NCBI GenBank assembly: GCA_015680685.1 | Contig: MNCI01004480.1 | Coordinates: 426,817 to 490,816 of the forward strand | DNA from: Gnetum montanum | Taxonomy: Eukaryota > Streptophyta > Gnetopsida > Gnetales > Gnetaceae | Direction: 5' to 3' | DNA length: 64,000 nucleotides | Part shown: positions 1-10,452 of the stretch, in pieces | Numbering within the stretch: the first letter of the stretch is position 1 | How the letters are laid out: each line of letters opens with the position of its first letter | Notes under the pieces: model-generated | Seen by the model: only the letters and a program-made list of their open reading frames with translations | What the model was told of the DNA's origin: nothing | The model's database searches: none | Position numbers and translations under genes: made by a program

Positions 1-290
1 AAATTGAGCTAAATCTTGCATAGGAATCATAACTCTTTCTTCTCTTTTTGGTATTGCAATATTTTCTTCAAGATTCAAGTTCAACTGTTTTTCTAACTGT
101 ATAGCTTCACTAAAGTAGTCATTTAGTGTATTTAAGTTTGGAGTTCTCCTTAACCAAATTGAAATTTTGGGGTTGACAGCCTTAAGATAAGTTTATTTGA
201 GCATTTCTTCTGATGGTCTATATTGTCTTTGAAAGAGTCCACAAATTCATTGAAACTTAATGTTGAAATCTCTAATTGACTCTTTAACTC
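1..290 (-). pseudogene. retrotransposon gag fragment (broken)
   Basis: Read on the minus strand, positions about 240 to 60 give a coding-like stretch with residues such as EEMLK, TYLKAVNPKISIWL and LNDYFSEAIQLEKQL. This fits the helical core of plant retrotransposon gag proteins (a 'long hydrophobic helix ... A..LE/IQLEKQ' pattern). There is one in-frame stop, and a frame change near 240, upstream of which DFN.KFNEFVDSFK is readable. It is cut by the window edge. It is not part of element A and probably belongs to an older element flanking A. The clade cannot be told. Confidence 0.4.
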
Positions 291-1339
291 AATCTAATAC
301 ATGAAATTCAAAAACGTTATCATAACACTATCAAGTTAATCACAACAAGTTGGTGGATTTGATTTTATTTACACTAGTAATATTGGTCCCACCATTACTT
401 GGGTGTTTTTCTTATGCAATGATGGGACAATGAATCAGACCATGAATCACTAAAACTAGTGACACATCAAAGAAGATCACATGCTGTAAATTGATTGCTG
501 AAAATAATGGTTAGAATCTTGAGACTTGGTAATAAATTTAAGGAGTGCAATGTGTCATACAATAATAAACAAATTTTCTTTTATCATCATCATCATCCTA
601 GCCTTGTATTAACAAAATAAGGTTGGCTATATGAATTCTTCTTTGCTATGTGTATGTATGAAGAACATATCTTTATTTATTTACAATTTTAGGAATATCA
701 TAGCATATGCAAAATCTAATGTTTCATAGCTAGCTGCTAACCTAATCTTAACCCTCCTTCTTTTGTATTCAAGCATAGGATCTAAATCAATGGAGTTAAT
801 AAAGAAAGCTACTTCAAACTAGTTATTCACCTCTTCATTATACTCAAGAAGATACCATAGAGACTACTTGGTGGGCCTTTTAAATTAAAATTGCGTATTT
901 GTATAGATGTTGCATACGTATAGACATAAGCAAGAATGTTATAGGTTACACTAAAGTATTATTTTAGTAATAAGATTAATTTGAAAGCTCTAAGTTATCA
1001 ATTTGATTTTGGTGGGTAAAACTGATTTATAAAGTTCTAATTGGACTATACATCTTGGGGTGTACCTATATTACAATTATTTGCAAAGTTATTATCCCAA
1101 AGTTAAGTTTATGAAACCATCTTAAACATGGTTTTACCAAATGGGCTAGAAGATGAAAGATTTAAGTTCTCTTAATTAGTATATGAAATCACCATGCCAA
1201 TATAGTTTCAAAAGTACAAGGAGTAGAGGATCCCTTATGCCTTTACAACTTTAGAATCATAGGGGATGTAGTAGACCACTACCAATCTTACTTCGTCACT
1301 TACAATTCTTCTTAGTTAAAAGTAACATCCAAAACATGA
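291..1339. other. unassigned AT-rich flank
   Basis: About 1 kb of AT-rich sequence without a convincing reading frame, RNA gene or LTR boundary. It is the pre-insertion flank of element A. I see nothing else to name. Confidence 0.5.
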
Positions 1340-1344
1340 CTTGG
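1340..1344. other. candidate target-site duplication of element A, left copy
   Basis: The five bases before the LTR start are cttgg. Immediately after the right LTR (ending at 47165) the sequence is c-cttgg, so the same five bases occur on both sides with a one-base offset on the right. This supports 1345-47165 as one insertion but is imperfect. Confidence 0.5.
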
Positions 1345-1370
1345 TGATAAAGTCAATTTTAGTCTACAAC

Positions 1371-1438
1371 AATATTGTATCTATGATGCCATTTATTCAA
1401 TATCATAGCACATGCTACATCATTATAGATACAATATT
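1371..1438 (+). promoter_or_regulatory. imperfect inverted repeat in U3 just upstream of the TATA box
   Basis: The arm aatattgtatctatgatg (1371-1388) is the reverse complement of 1418-1438 apart from a two-base ta insertion in the right arm. The TATA box follows 18 bp later. The 3' LTR retains only part of the pairing (tctacaatg versus catagatac). It could form a hairpin or be a paired binding site. Confidence 0.45.
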
Positions 1439-1455
1439 AAGAGATGTGTGTCACC

Positions 1456-1463
1456 TATAAATA
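1456..1463 (+). promoter_or_regulatory. TATA box of element A 5' LTR
   Basis: tataaata in the context cacctataaatac, conserved at the matching position in the 3' LTR (46406-46413, context gcctataaatac). This fits an RNA polymerase II LTR promoter. Confidence 0.65.
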
Positions 1464-2225
1464 CAATACTTAGGTGCACAGATCCACATAAGTTTTTATT
1501 CCATAGTAATAGAACTCTTTTATTTTTTTTTATTTTTTTTTGTAATCTAGCACTTACAAGTGTGAATGCTCTTAGTGTAGTGTGACTTAGTGCATGGTGT
1601 CTTTGTTTAAACATCTTTTACTTGGGCACAAGTGTGATCAGAAATAAAGATAAAGCTATTTTTCACTATTGCAATATTCTCCTAGTTTACTATTTTAACT
1701 TAGCATAATTTTTACTATTTTCCATGTTAATATTTTACTATTCCATGCACTTTACTATTATTTTTGTTATTAAGCAAAATGAATAGGACTAATCTCGAGC
1801 ACTTAAGTGTAATTGCTTGATAACCTAGTAGTGCTATCACTTGGTAGGTCCAGTAGTGGTACAATTGGTATCCTAGTAGTAGTTACACAAAGCCCAAGGT
1901 ATGTATGGAAGATTAGGAACATATGTTCATTGATATGGGCTAGAATAGATTTGTTTACTTCTTTTACTTAGATTTAAAAATCATTTCCATTTCCATTATG
2001 TTTGCTAGGAGTAATGATGGCCTACCAACTCTAGATATCACATACCTCACTATGTGCTAAACCATACACATAGATTTCACTAGCTCCATGTGGGAAGAAA
2101 ATAGCCTTGAACTTAAATCAATTGTTAGGATATTAACATTACCTTGTCCACAGATTACAATTTGGTCATGCGTGAACACCTATGACTTGTATAGTTGGGT
2201 GTTAGATTGCTCCACCACTCATCAT

Positions 2226-2243
2226 TGATGTCGTTGCTAGGAA
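2226..2243 (+). other. primer binding site of element A (tRNA-Asp type)
   Basis: TGATGTCGTTGCTAGGAA begins one base after the LTR. Compared with the Athila-type site TGGCGCCGTTGCCGGGGA (complementary to the 3' end of tRNA-Asp), the differences are G-to-A or C-to-T transitions, as expected for a deaminated copy. B, C and D have equivalent sites on the minus strand. Confidence 0.75.
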
Positions 2244-2371
2244 AAAGTTAATGTATGTTAAGTAATTGATTTTCTAATGTTTGTTGTATCGAAAAGCCAA
2301 AGTCAAATTCATATCCTTTTAATAATTCCAAACAATTAAGCATACTTAAGTAAACATTCAAAAATAAAAAC

Positions 2372-4800
2372 ATGGATTCACCAAATGATCAATCATGACT
2401 TGCTAAGAAACCATAGAGAGGTAATGATAGAATCAACAATGAAGAAGAAAGGAGGATGCTAATGAAAACAAGAATCACATATGCTCACATTGATCCTTAT
2501 CATTAGGATAGTTAAATGAGTTGGAGAGACATACAAGGCAACATATTCTTGCTTCTAGATCATGCAACACTTAACATGCTCCAAACTACCTTAAGAGAAA
2601 TGAATCTAAACCACATCCAAGAAGGGTAACATGTGACAAAGCACATAACAAGGCCCTATGAACCCATAAAGAAGTAGATAGAGAGATGTTGCCATGGAAA
2701 TCAAGCACATACACAAAAAAAGAGAAGTAGGTTTCTATTGTCTTGGAAGAACTAGATGGTGATGCATTTATTATAGAACAACTCCACCAAAATCATGAAG
2801 AGCCTTCCAAAACACCTATCATTAAACTTTAGAAACCTATCAAAGTTCAACTACATTCCACTCTAGTGAAGACACCATGAAGGGAGGCAACAAACTTCAA
2901 CTATAAGTAGAACTCAAGGCTAAGAGTTTCTACTGAACACCACAAGAAGGAGTACCAAAGTCATCAAAGGAGGGCAAGCTAGCATCATTCTCCTACTACC
3001 TCATCCACATCATCATGATCATCAGTGGACTCTGAAAAAAGGAAACAAAAGTATCAAGACCATGATAGGAAGGAAAGAAGGATCCATGATTATCATGATC
3101 ATCATCCACACTTTGATACAAAAGATGAAAACTATGAACAAAGAAGGTGTAGGGATCAAAGAGAGGATCAAGAAAGGTATGAGTACATAAGGGGGCATTG
3201 CTACAACAAAGCACACAAACCTTTTCACAATGATAAATCCCTAGTGACAACTTGTAGCATGATCAACATCTAGGAAGTTGTACATATACCAACTAGGCAT
3301 GTAAGGGATAGCTGTATCAAGTAACTTGGCATGAATAAAATGCTTAGATTTGAGGGTGATTATAATGTTAATTTGTAACACCACCTCCAAGAATTCCATG
3401 ATGTCTACACCCTACAAAATATTGAAAGTGATTGGAAAAAGTTGAACTTGTTCCCAAAAACACTTATGAAAGAAGCTGAGAATTAGTATAGATAACTTAA
3501 ACCAAAATCAATTAAAAGATGGAGTACCATGTTGGAGATCTTCAATGAAAAATATCAAACTTATTCATGAGTGTCCAATCTAAAGAAATAAATCCAAGGA
3601 TGGAATCAAGGGATCCATGAAACCCTTGATACAACAATGGACAAGTATTACTCACTATTGCATAAATGCCTAGGCCATGGATTCTCTCAACATGAATAAC
3701 TAAGGCATATTGTTGATGGGTTATGGAAAAAGATCAAAAAGACCCTTAGGGTTTATGCCCAAGGCCAATTATTTGAAATAACTATCCATCCAATATAGTG
3801 ATTGACTGACCAAGTGGTGAAAGAGAAAGGCGAGTTAAGGAAAAGAGAATCAGTAGAAGAATAGAGATCCATCCATTAGGAAAAGGGATGCAAGAGTTTG
3901 TGACACATAGGAAGAAGAAACCTTGGATCAAAAATTTCAAAAGAAAGCTCTACCTATCCAAAAATCTATCACTAATATAGCAGCAGAAGTAGAAAGTTTT
4001 GCGACTTAGTTGATGAGAGATGCATAATAGCCTTGGAGATTGTTGAGCAGTAAATATAGTAGGCCTTTGAAAAAGGAAAGGACAAGAAAAAGAAGAAAGA
4101 TTTTGGACAAAAGGGAAAAGTAGCCATAGTGGCTAAGTGTTTAGACACAAGATCTGAAGATGAGGATGGATGTGTTGTATGCCAAGATGAACATCCTAAG
4201 GGATGTTGTCTAGCAATGACACACTTACAAAAAATAGGGGCATTTGCACTTAACCCTAGATTTGTCAAGAAACAGATGCCCAAAAGGTTACCTTACCCTC
4301 AAGGTAACTATAGGTAGAACTTCCAACCCACATACCATCCCAGTAGAGCTTTACCACAACTAAAAGAGCAATACTATCAATAGTGGCAACAACCCCAATC
4401 GTGGGCCATGCTACCATCATGCCAACAATATCCATATTGATAGCTAGATCCATATGGATACTTTGTGCAATGCCTAATCTCTCTCAGAAATGCTATTAAT
4501 CAAACTCCACAATACCATACAACTGAGTATCATAGACCTAAGGATATATCCAAACTCGTACATGCATCTATTAGTAGCTAGTTATCAAAACCAACATCTG
4601 AATCCTTTACCACGAGTGCCACCTCTTGTTATGTAGGGGGAACTACTATCTTAACTGCAATAGAAAAGTGCAACAAGGATGATTAACATGCAATAGGAGG
4701 CGATTACATGTGAAGCACAACCCAAGAAATGATCATTCTTCCAAATGAGTCCTAGGAAGGTTCAACAGTTGTAGAACACATCTACTTCCACCCCATCTAC
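2372..4800 (+). pseudogene. gag of element A (degenerate)
   Basis: A candidate ATG at 2372 opens a coding-like stretch broken by many stops and frame changes. The N-terminal part aligns by eye with the gag start of B, C and D: a W...(D/E)..GN motif around 2525-2545 and a TL....N..HI region after it. A charged spacer rich in Lys, Arg, His and Asp lies around 3000-3230. Near the C terminus, 4171-4209 encodes C-V-V-C-Q-D-E-H-P-K-G-C-C, a compact zinc-knuckle-like motif (C-X2-C-X3-H-X3/4-C) also found in B. Gag packages the element RNA in cytoplasmic particles. It is more diverged from B, C and D than they are from each other. Confidence 0.7.
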
Positions 4801-4929
4801 ATCTAATCCTTTTCAACATAATAAGCTTCCAACTTCATCAACTCCAAGTATTACAACTATCATGCTTATCCAATTAATCACTCATTGGATAAAGGCAGAA
4901 GCACTTCCATAGAAGCGAACCAATCTAGG

Positions 4930-5560
4930 AAGTCCCTTAGTTTACTTTCAAATAGCAGGGTAGAAACCATTGAAGTCTCTACTTAATTCTAGTTTAGGAT
5001 TAAACCTGATCTCACAAGACATGTATCAAGCCTAGAATCTACCACCATTAAATAAGAGTAACCTTTAGTTAGGGCTTGTGAACTAGTCAATCATAGTTCC
5101 ACTAGGACAAGTGGATGATGTGATCACCACCATTAGTGGTTGGTCTTACCCTACATATTTCTAGTAATTCATGTTGGTAAAAATAAGGGAGAATTTCCAA
5201 TTATCATGGGAAGATCTTGGCTTAGCACTATTGATGCTAAGCTTGAAATTCATGACTTGCCCTTGGAGATTTCCAAGGAAGATGAAGCTGGAATCATACA
5301 AAGATGTAGAGTTCCATGTACCACATACAATGATAATGGGTGTAATTGCATGCAGAGAATATGGGCCATCAAAAGAGAAGATACCAAGGCATGTAATAAA
5401 TTTATAAAGGAGATATGTTTGCAAAAGTGTCTGTATGTAGTAGCCACACAACAAGAGGACACCTAGTGGCTGATCACCAATAAAGAAACTGAATCTAATA
5501 AGTACATGGAACCATCAGATCAAATTGTTAGTGCCTACATTGAAGAAGTCAATAAACTAG
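4930..5560 (+). pseudogene. aspartic protease region of element A (degenerate)
   Basis: Reading through the stops, about 4975-5300 matches the retropepsin region of this family: L.S..M(Y)Q...LPPL..SN, then a VDDV.TTI.GWSYP segment and an open stretch at 5140-5466. The open stretch has FPIIMGRSWLSTIDAKL, the hydrophobic-G-R-x-WL flap/C-terminal signature. The catalytic D-S/T-G triad is not readable here. The stretch after 5300 (C....C.Y.DNGCNCMQ) is also found in B, C and D downstream of the protease. The protease would cleave the gag-pol polyprotein; this copy is inactive. Confidence 0.65.
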
Positions 5561-5854
5561 AGTAATGAAGAAAAACACACTCTTATCGATGTACAAGTTA
5601 GGAAGATGAAATAGAATAGGGTCAATTGGAGATCCCAGATACTATGGAGCAAGAACCACTAGAACCAAATGCCCTACCAACAACATTAGAGTATGATTTC
5701 CTAAACAATAAGAAGTTGGTAAGAATCAACACCAATCTAAAAGAAGAATAGAAGAGGAAGTTGTTGGAAGTAATTAACAAATGGCCAATGACATTCACAT
5801 GGACTTACAATGAGATCATGAGAATTGATATAAGAATCTGTCAACATTGAATAT
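5561..5854 (+). pseudogene. PR-RT linker of element A, cut by element B
   Basis: The stretch contains EPLE...L, VRINTNL, LLEVINKWPM.F.W and RIDIRICQH, the conserved linker before reverse transcriptase in Athila-like elements (the matching part of C encodes RIDPRICQHCIYIDP). The frame stops where B begins at 5855 and resumes at 25313 with IYANPVVKP. This gives the exact breakpoint. Confidence 0.72.
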
Positions 5855-6627
5855 TGATGAGTAGTGAGGTACCCCTATGTCCAACCATATGAATCACAAA
5901 GTCTTCACAACTGATCTGGTTGAATTTCATGGACTTTATAGTTTCTAGTGCACTAGTCTTCTAGGAAGTGAATCTTGCCCTAAGGTCATTCGTTGTCTTC
6001 CCAATTACACTTGTGAAGTACAAAGGTATGGTTAAGTGTAATTGAGGCATATGATTTTTATCGTTTTATGTTTTATGTTCTTTGGTGCTTGGAGAGAGAG
6101 AGAGATAGAGTAATTTAATGACTAATCTAAATTAACTAACTAACTGGTCTCTAACTAGTCCTAACATAAGCATTCAGTCCCTTGTTCTATACATGTCTTG
6201 AACCCACATATCCACTACTAGGTTACCAAGTAATATGCTACTAGGCACATCAAGTAATAACTTTGCTAGGATTACCAAGGGAATACATGTTATGCTCAAA
6301 GTGATCGTACTTATGTATTTAATTTATCTAGCTTATCTTGCTTAATTAGCTTAATTACTGGAAAACATTAAATAAACAATTGAAAGCATTGAATGCATAA
6401 ATAAATATCTAAACTATCTAGAATGCTACATGGTTTATTAAAAAGCTTGTCTTTATTACCATACACACTGTCATGCTCAAGTACAACAATGTTTGAATAA
6501 AGATCTGTACACTTAATGAATCCTGCTATGGGCACTCAGGAAAATACTCTAATTTTCAAATGGAAAATTTGCAAGAGCTTCACTACACTATGATTGATTG
6601 ATGCCATATATGCAACTAGTGAGTGTG

Positions 6628-6635
6628 TATTTATA
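6628..6635 (-). promoter_or_regulatory. TATA box in LTR of element B
   Basis: Minus-strand tataaata in the context cctataaatac. It is conserved in the 5' LTR of B (25246-25253), the left LTR of C (29640-29647) and D (55025-55032). The right LTR of C has it mutated (tatttcta on plus). Confidence 0.6.
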
Positions 6636-6660
6636 GGCAAGAAAAAGCCCTACATTAACA

Positions 6661-6771
6661 AGGCCTAGTTGATGCATGAAATGATGTGTCGACAGGGCCT
6701 AGTCAATGCATGAAATGATGCATCAACAAGGCCTAGTCGATGGGGCCTAGTTGAAGTGGCCTAGTCAATGC
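6661..6771. repeat. short tandem expansion of GGCCTAGTC units in LTR
   Basis: The core ggcctagt recurs at about 6662, 6696, 6730, 6744 and 6758. Two 34-bp units (core plus c/tgatgcatgaaatgatg and a gtcgaca or catcaaca tail) are followed by shorter units. The 5' LTR has a single core at this place. In element sense this lies just upstream of the TATA box. Confidence 0.7.
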
Positions 6772-6790
6772 AGCCAATTACGACTCATCA

Positions 6791-6802
6791 TGCCCCCACA
6801 AT
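6791..6802 (-). other. polypurine tract of element B
   Basis: On the minus strand the sequence abutting the 3' LTR is ttgtgggggca, the plus-strand primer of reverse transcription. Element C has ttgtgggggta and element A ttgtggaggta at the same place. Confidence 0.7.
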
Positions 6803-6899
6803 TGAATGAACACTTGTCCTTAAGTTCTTTACAAAATTGAAAAGCTATTGGATTATTGACTAATGCTAGACTTGAAAAATTAACTTGACAAAATTGAGT

Positions 6900-7657
6900 A
6901 CTTGAGTATACAGACCAATACATTACAAAAATTGCAGTGTTCATGACACAAAATTGAACACCATGACATGAGTCTTATAAATTGAAAAACCCTTCCTTTG
7001 GTGGCATGAAGCCAGTGGAGAAGGTCAAATAGTCTTAAGTGATGATGGTTCTTGAGGTTTTGAGGGACATTCATTGACTTTAGACACATGTGGTGGCTGA
7101 GGTGGTTGTGGCTATCCTATTGATGTTATGAATTCTAGTGGGAGGTGAAAGGCATCCAAAAATGCTTTCATTTTTTCCTGCTTACTACTAGGATCGTGCA
7201 CCATCTACATAGCTTTGCTAATGTGGGTAGGAACAAGCACATCCCAAGGATAGGGAATTGTTGGAAATAACTCTTTGGATTGATGAACTAGGTAGCAAAT
7301 TGCTTGCTTTTATATCGAACGCCTAACTATGTTTTGCAGCTCTTAATAATCATTCATACTCTTGGCTAGGTTCTCAGCAGTTGATCATTGATTGGTGAAT
7401 CATGCTCTAAGAACCTTGAGTTCAACATTTGTTGTTTCAAGCTTTTTCTTGGTGTCCTTATCGTGCTTGAACTTGGATTTGTACAGTAAATATGAGCTCA
7501 CCACATGCTTCTCAAGTTTTGACTGTGGCTATTCGGCAATCAGCATTGCTAGGTTTGCATAGTGGAGATTGGCCAGTTCCATATACTCTATCATTTCTTG
7601 AATCTGCAACTCCTTTAGGAAGATCTCTACTTTGTTATAGGCATCTATTCCATCAAT
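6900..7657 (-). pseudogene. C-terminal part of ORF3 of element B
   Basis: The minus strand encodes, with stops, a stretch matching element C (29990-30306): LFP.......L...HI..A, then a D.SSKQEKMKAFLDAFHLPLEF.T.I segment and a Gln/Pro-rich QPPQPP. C has KEEKMKALLDIVHLLLEVATAI then QPQPP. Upstream (7300-7657) is helical, Lys/Glu/Gln-rich and coiled-coil-like. A solo LTR at 7663-10447 separates this piece from the N-terminal part. The function of ORF3 is unknown. Confidence 0.6.
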
Positions 7658-7662
7658 GATGG
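7658..7662. other. target-site duplication gatgg (left)
   Basis: Identical to 10448-10452. The ORF3 sequence of element C lines up across the two points once the insert is removed. Confidence 0.8.
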
Positions 7663-8169
7663 TGTTGGCACATTTGGCCATTACATGGAGCAGTTAGAAT
7701 ATTTTGTTGAAATGTTTTGTTTAAAACATGAGCAAAATCCCTGGTTGAAAATTTGCAGTCCAGTCTTGTGAGTAATGGGTATTCTTGGAGAAGAAAGCCT
7801 GGTAAATAATCTTGATGATAAAAGCCTTCTTGAAAAGTAAAGCAGAGTGTTAAGTGAAGGTTGGAATAAAAAGAAGAGAAGGATTATTTACTACAAGAAA
7901 GCAATATATGGACAAAATAACAAACTAAATTGGCTAAAGAGTTCAACTGGTTTTGAATTTGTAATTGTCAAATGGTGTAAAGGTTTCTGTATTCACAAAA
8001 AAAAAAATCCAAATATACGAATGATTCGAGAACCATTGATTAATGCTGCTGGAAACATGAAACCGAAAAAAAAAAACAAAAACAGAACTGAATGCCGTCA
8101 TGTTAAGGTTTTTCCTTCTGCATATTGGCTCTAGACTGTTCTCACGTACCCACTGAAGCTACATTACCG

Positions 8170-8770
8170 ACTCACCAGACACCAAATCAAAGTTCAGGAA
8201 ATGCGTGGGAGGCTCTTCTTGCACCAATGATTTGTTTTCACAGGAGTTTTAGGCTGCAAATGCATAAAAAAATTAGACAGAATCGAGGCCAATAGAAGGC
8301 GAGGGCAGAACGTGGGAACGTAACAAAAACAAAAGATGGAAATCTTCTGTATATACAGTACACAGAGAAGGACACCCCTATTTTGTTTAGAACGCCGTAA
8401 CAGTTTCAGCAACCAATCCATAGCATATTCATTTCGGGTTTGAAATCGATGGCAATTGGAGACAGGTAAAAAAGAAGCGAGAGAACAAAAATGCAGGAAG
8501 CCCTAAATTTTGGGGGCAAAATAGAAATTGAAACCCTCAGTTTGGGGCACGTTGTTCTTAACACAAAAAAACCCTTTCTCCTCCAGCGCGCGACGATCAG
8601 ATTGCGGTTGCAGAGCCTTCTTGTGCAGAGGCAGTTTGAATCTGTGGTTTTGCTGATGCTACATTTCGAATTTTACACAAACATGTGTCATTTCTTGCAG
8701 GTTCTGGGCAGAAATAAGTGAAAGACCGTTGCCCTGGAACTGTGAAGAAACCTCCATGCGATTTATAGGG
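8170..8770 (-). other. GC-richer gene-like segment within the solo LTR
   Basis: This block is richer in G+C than its surroundings, with CpG-bearing words (gcgcgcgacg) rare elsewhere in the window. On the minus strand it has a TATA-like ctataaat (about 8763-8770) followed by an open stretch starting ATGGAGGTTTCTTCAC and later CT-rich leader-like sequence near 8460-8490, then a 75-codon ORF (8194-8421). On the plus strand a 76-codon ORF spans 8491-8721. I recognise no protein. It may be a captured promoter/leader of a host gene or simply the less-decayed part of the LTR. Confidence 0.3.
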
Positions 8771-9094
8771 AAGAGAAGGAAAATCATTTCGCCGCTTTTG
8801 CCAAAAAAATATTCAATTATTTCTACCGCTCAAAGCATATGTCAAAAATAGAGTATAAATTAACTAATAATTTATATATATAGATACATATATATTCACA
8901 ATATGAAGTACTCATCGTATGAAGTCTTAGAGACCTGTCATCGTTCATCCCAAGTTATGAAATATATTATTTACTGCCCATTTAAAATTTGCAATATTGG
9001 TTATCCTATTCAATGTCACATTACATTAAAGTTAGCATAAAATGCTCCTCATTTCATGCATGACTTCCTAACTCCCTAACCACATAACCTTCTC

Positions 9095-9530
9095 CTAGCT
9101 TGTTGGACAAGTAATCTTCTGATTGGTTAGTCAAATTCCTTGAGAGAGAAGTTAGGAGAGATATTTTTGAGATATTTGGAAATTGTAACTTCCCTATACA
9201 TCACTTAGAAGACTTAACATCTCATTTTGAAGAAGCAAAATTAAAAGGATATATATATATGGAGTAAGTTGCAACTATAGCTTGTATTCCCATGTATTTT
9301 AGAGATTGTATTTTAATTTTCTATAATATTGTAACTACCAAGACCACTTGTCAATCTCTTTTTCTCTTTGGTGGTTGCAACCACCCAAAATTGTTGTAAC
9401 TTACCTAACTTGTTGGGCAAGTAGCCTCCCAACTTGTTGGCCAAGTAATCGTCTAATTGGTTGGCCAAGTTACTTGGGAGAGAAGTTAGGTGAGATATTT
9501 TTAAACATGTAACTTCTCTACCTACCTTGG
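9095..9530 (+). repeat. direct repeat in U3 of the solo LTR
   Basis: Two copies about 310 bp apart, at about 9095-9200 and 9405-9530. Both contain cttgttggrcaagta, then aatcktctgattggttr and gagagaagttagg(a/t)gagatattttt. The second copy also contains an extra cttgttggccaagtaat. The second lies directly upstream of the TATA box. Such duplications often hold enhancer elements in LTRs (inference). Confidence 0.6.
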
Positions 9531-9535
9531 AACCC

Positions 9536-9544
9536 TATAAAAAA
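9536..9544 (+). promoter_or_regulatory. TATA box of the solo LTR
   Basis: tataaaaaa in the context aaccctataaaaaagg, directly followed by the 11-bp tandem repeat. It sets the orientation of the LTR as plus. Confidence 0.55.
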
Positions 9545-9545
9545 G

Positions 9546-9589
9546 GACTTTAGAGGGACTTTAGAGGGACTTTAGAGGGACTTTAGGGG
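9546..9589 (+). repeat. 11-bp tandem repeat, four copies
   Basis: gactttagagg repeated three times, then gactttagggg, and a partial gact after it. It occupies the expected transcription start region just after the TATA box. Confidence 0.9.
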
Positions 9590-10056
9590 GACTACATCAT
9601 CATCACTTCTCACACTTGGGAGCAAAGAAGATTTGTAAAGAAGATCGTTTGCAAGATGACTTGCTAGAATAAAGATTTCAGCCTCTTTGTCATGGTCCTG
9701 TGAGTTATGCATTTCATTTTTTGTTTTTTTTTTAAATTGCTTAGGTAGTGATTTGGATAGTATCATCCTTGGCAAGTAATTTTGAGATTTTTAGATTGCT
9801 CTTACTGTTCTTGTTGCCCGATAGAAATTTCTATTAAAATTTTGCCATAGAAGCGCTTGTGTTTAAAATCCTTGAGAGCATTTTAGTAGTAAATTTTGTT
9901 ATCATGCAACATGTGGGAACTGCTATTGGGATTGTTGTAAGAGAGCCTCTGTTTGTAGTCACGCCGTTGAACAATTCAGTAGTCGAGAGGGTTCAGAAAA
10001 TCTTTGGTATTTTGATGGGACCAGAATAGCTTCTTTTTATCTTTAAAGTGAATTCT

Positions 10057-10280
10057 NNNNNNNNNNNNNNNNNNNNNNNNNNNNNNNNNNNNNNNNNNNN
10101 NNNNNNNNNNNNNNNNNNNNNNNNNNNNNNNNNNNNNNNNNNNNNNNNNNNNNNNNNNNNNNNNNNNNNNNNNNNNNNNNNNNNNNNNNNNNNNNNNNNN
10201 NNNNNNNNNNNNNNNNNNNNNNNNNNNNNNNNNNNNNNNNNNNNNNNNNNNNNNNNNNNNNNNNNNNNNNNNNNNNNNNN
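10057..10280. other. assembly gap (224 N)
   Basis: A run of N inside the solo LTR. Open frames predicted across it are artefacts. Confidence 0.99.
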
Positions 10281-10452
10281 TGTTACATTTTACACAACCA
10301 AACGCCGCAATAGCACACACACATACTCACATTAACTAATGAGTTTATTTGGAGGTATCTAGGCCTTGGTGTTGCCAGAGACCAGCAGACACCTAAATCC
10401 TGTTCGAGGACACTTGTTGGTGGTCGCGTCCCAAACGGTCGCCAACAGATGG

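Larger units (their letters stand above)
1345..2224 (+). repeat. 5' LTR of element A
   Basis: 880 bp, starting tgataaag and ending ccactcatca. It pairs with 46282-47165. A TATA box lies at 1456-1463 and a possible polyadenylation signal aataaa at 1643-1648, giving a short R region. The 3' LTR shares the TATA context and aataaa (46583-46588). The two copies show many substitutions and small indels, so the insertion is old. Confidence 0.88.
5855..6790 (-). repeat. 3' LTR of element B
   Basis: 936 bp, longer than its 810-bp partner (24503-25312). The extra length comes largely from repeated GGCCTAGTC-containing units at 6661-6771. The minus-strand TATA box is at 6628-6635 (plus strand tatttata). 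A (ga)n tract lies near 6094-6108. Confidence 0.86.
7663..10447 (+). mobile_element. solo LTR (about 2.79 kb) inside ORF3 of element B
   Basis: It begins tgttggc and ends gccaaca, a 7-bp terminal inverted repeat with TG/CA ends. It is flanked by the perfect 5-bp duplication gatgg (7658-7662, 10448-10452). A TATA box at 9536-9544 and transcribed-like tail indicate plus orientation. No PBS, gag or pol is present, so a solo LTR left by LTR-LTR recombination is the simplest reading. A nonautonomous element cannot be excluded because 224 bases are unknown. Its family differs from A-D. The left two-thirds includes a GC-richer gene-like block. Confidence 0.78.

Noticed and set aside
2996-3250. Minus-strand open frames over A gag (84 and 68 codons)
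   Set aside because: They are the reverse of the His/Asp/Lys/Arg-rich gag spacer; the plus strand has family support.
9976-10335. Open frames on both strands across the N run
   Set aside because: They exist only because N is not a stop; no sequence is known there.
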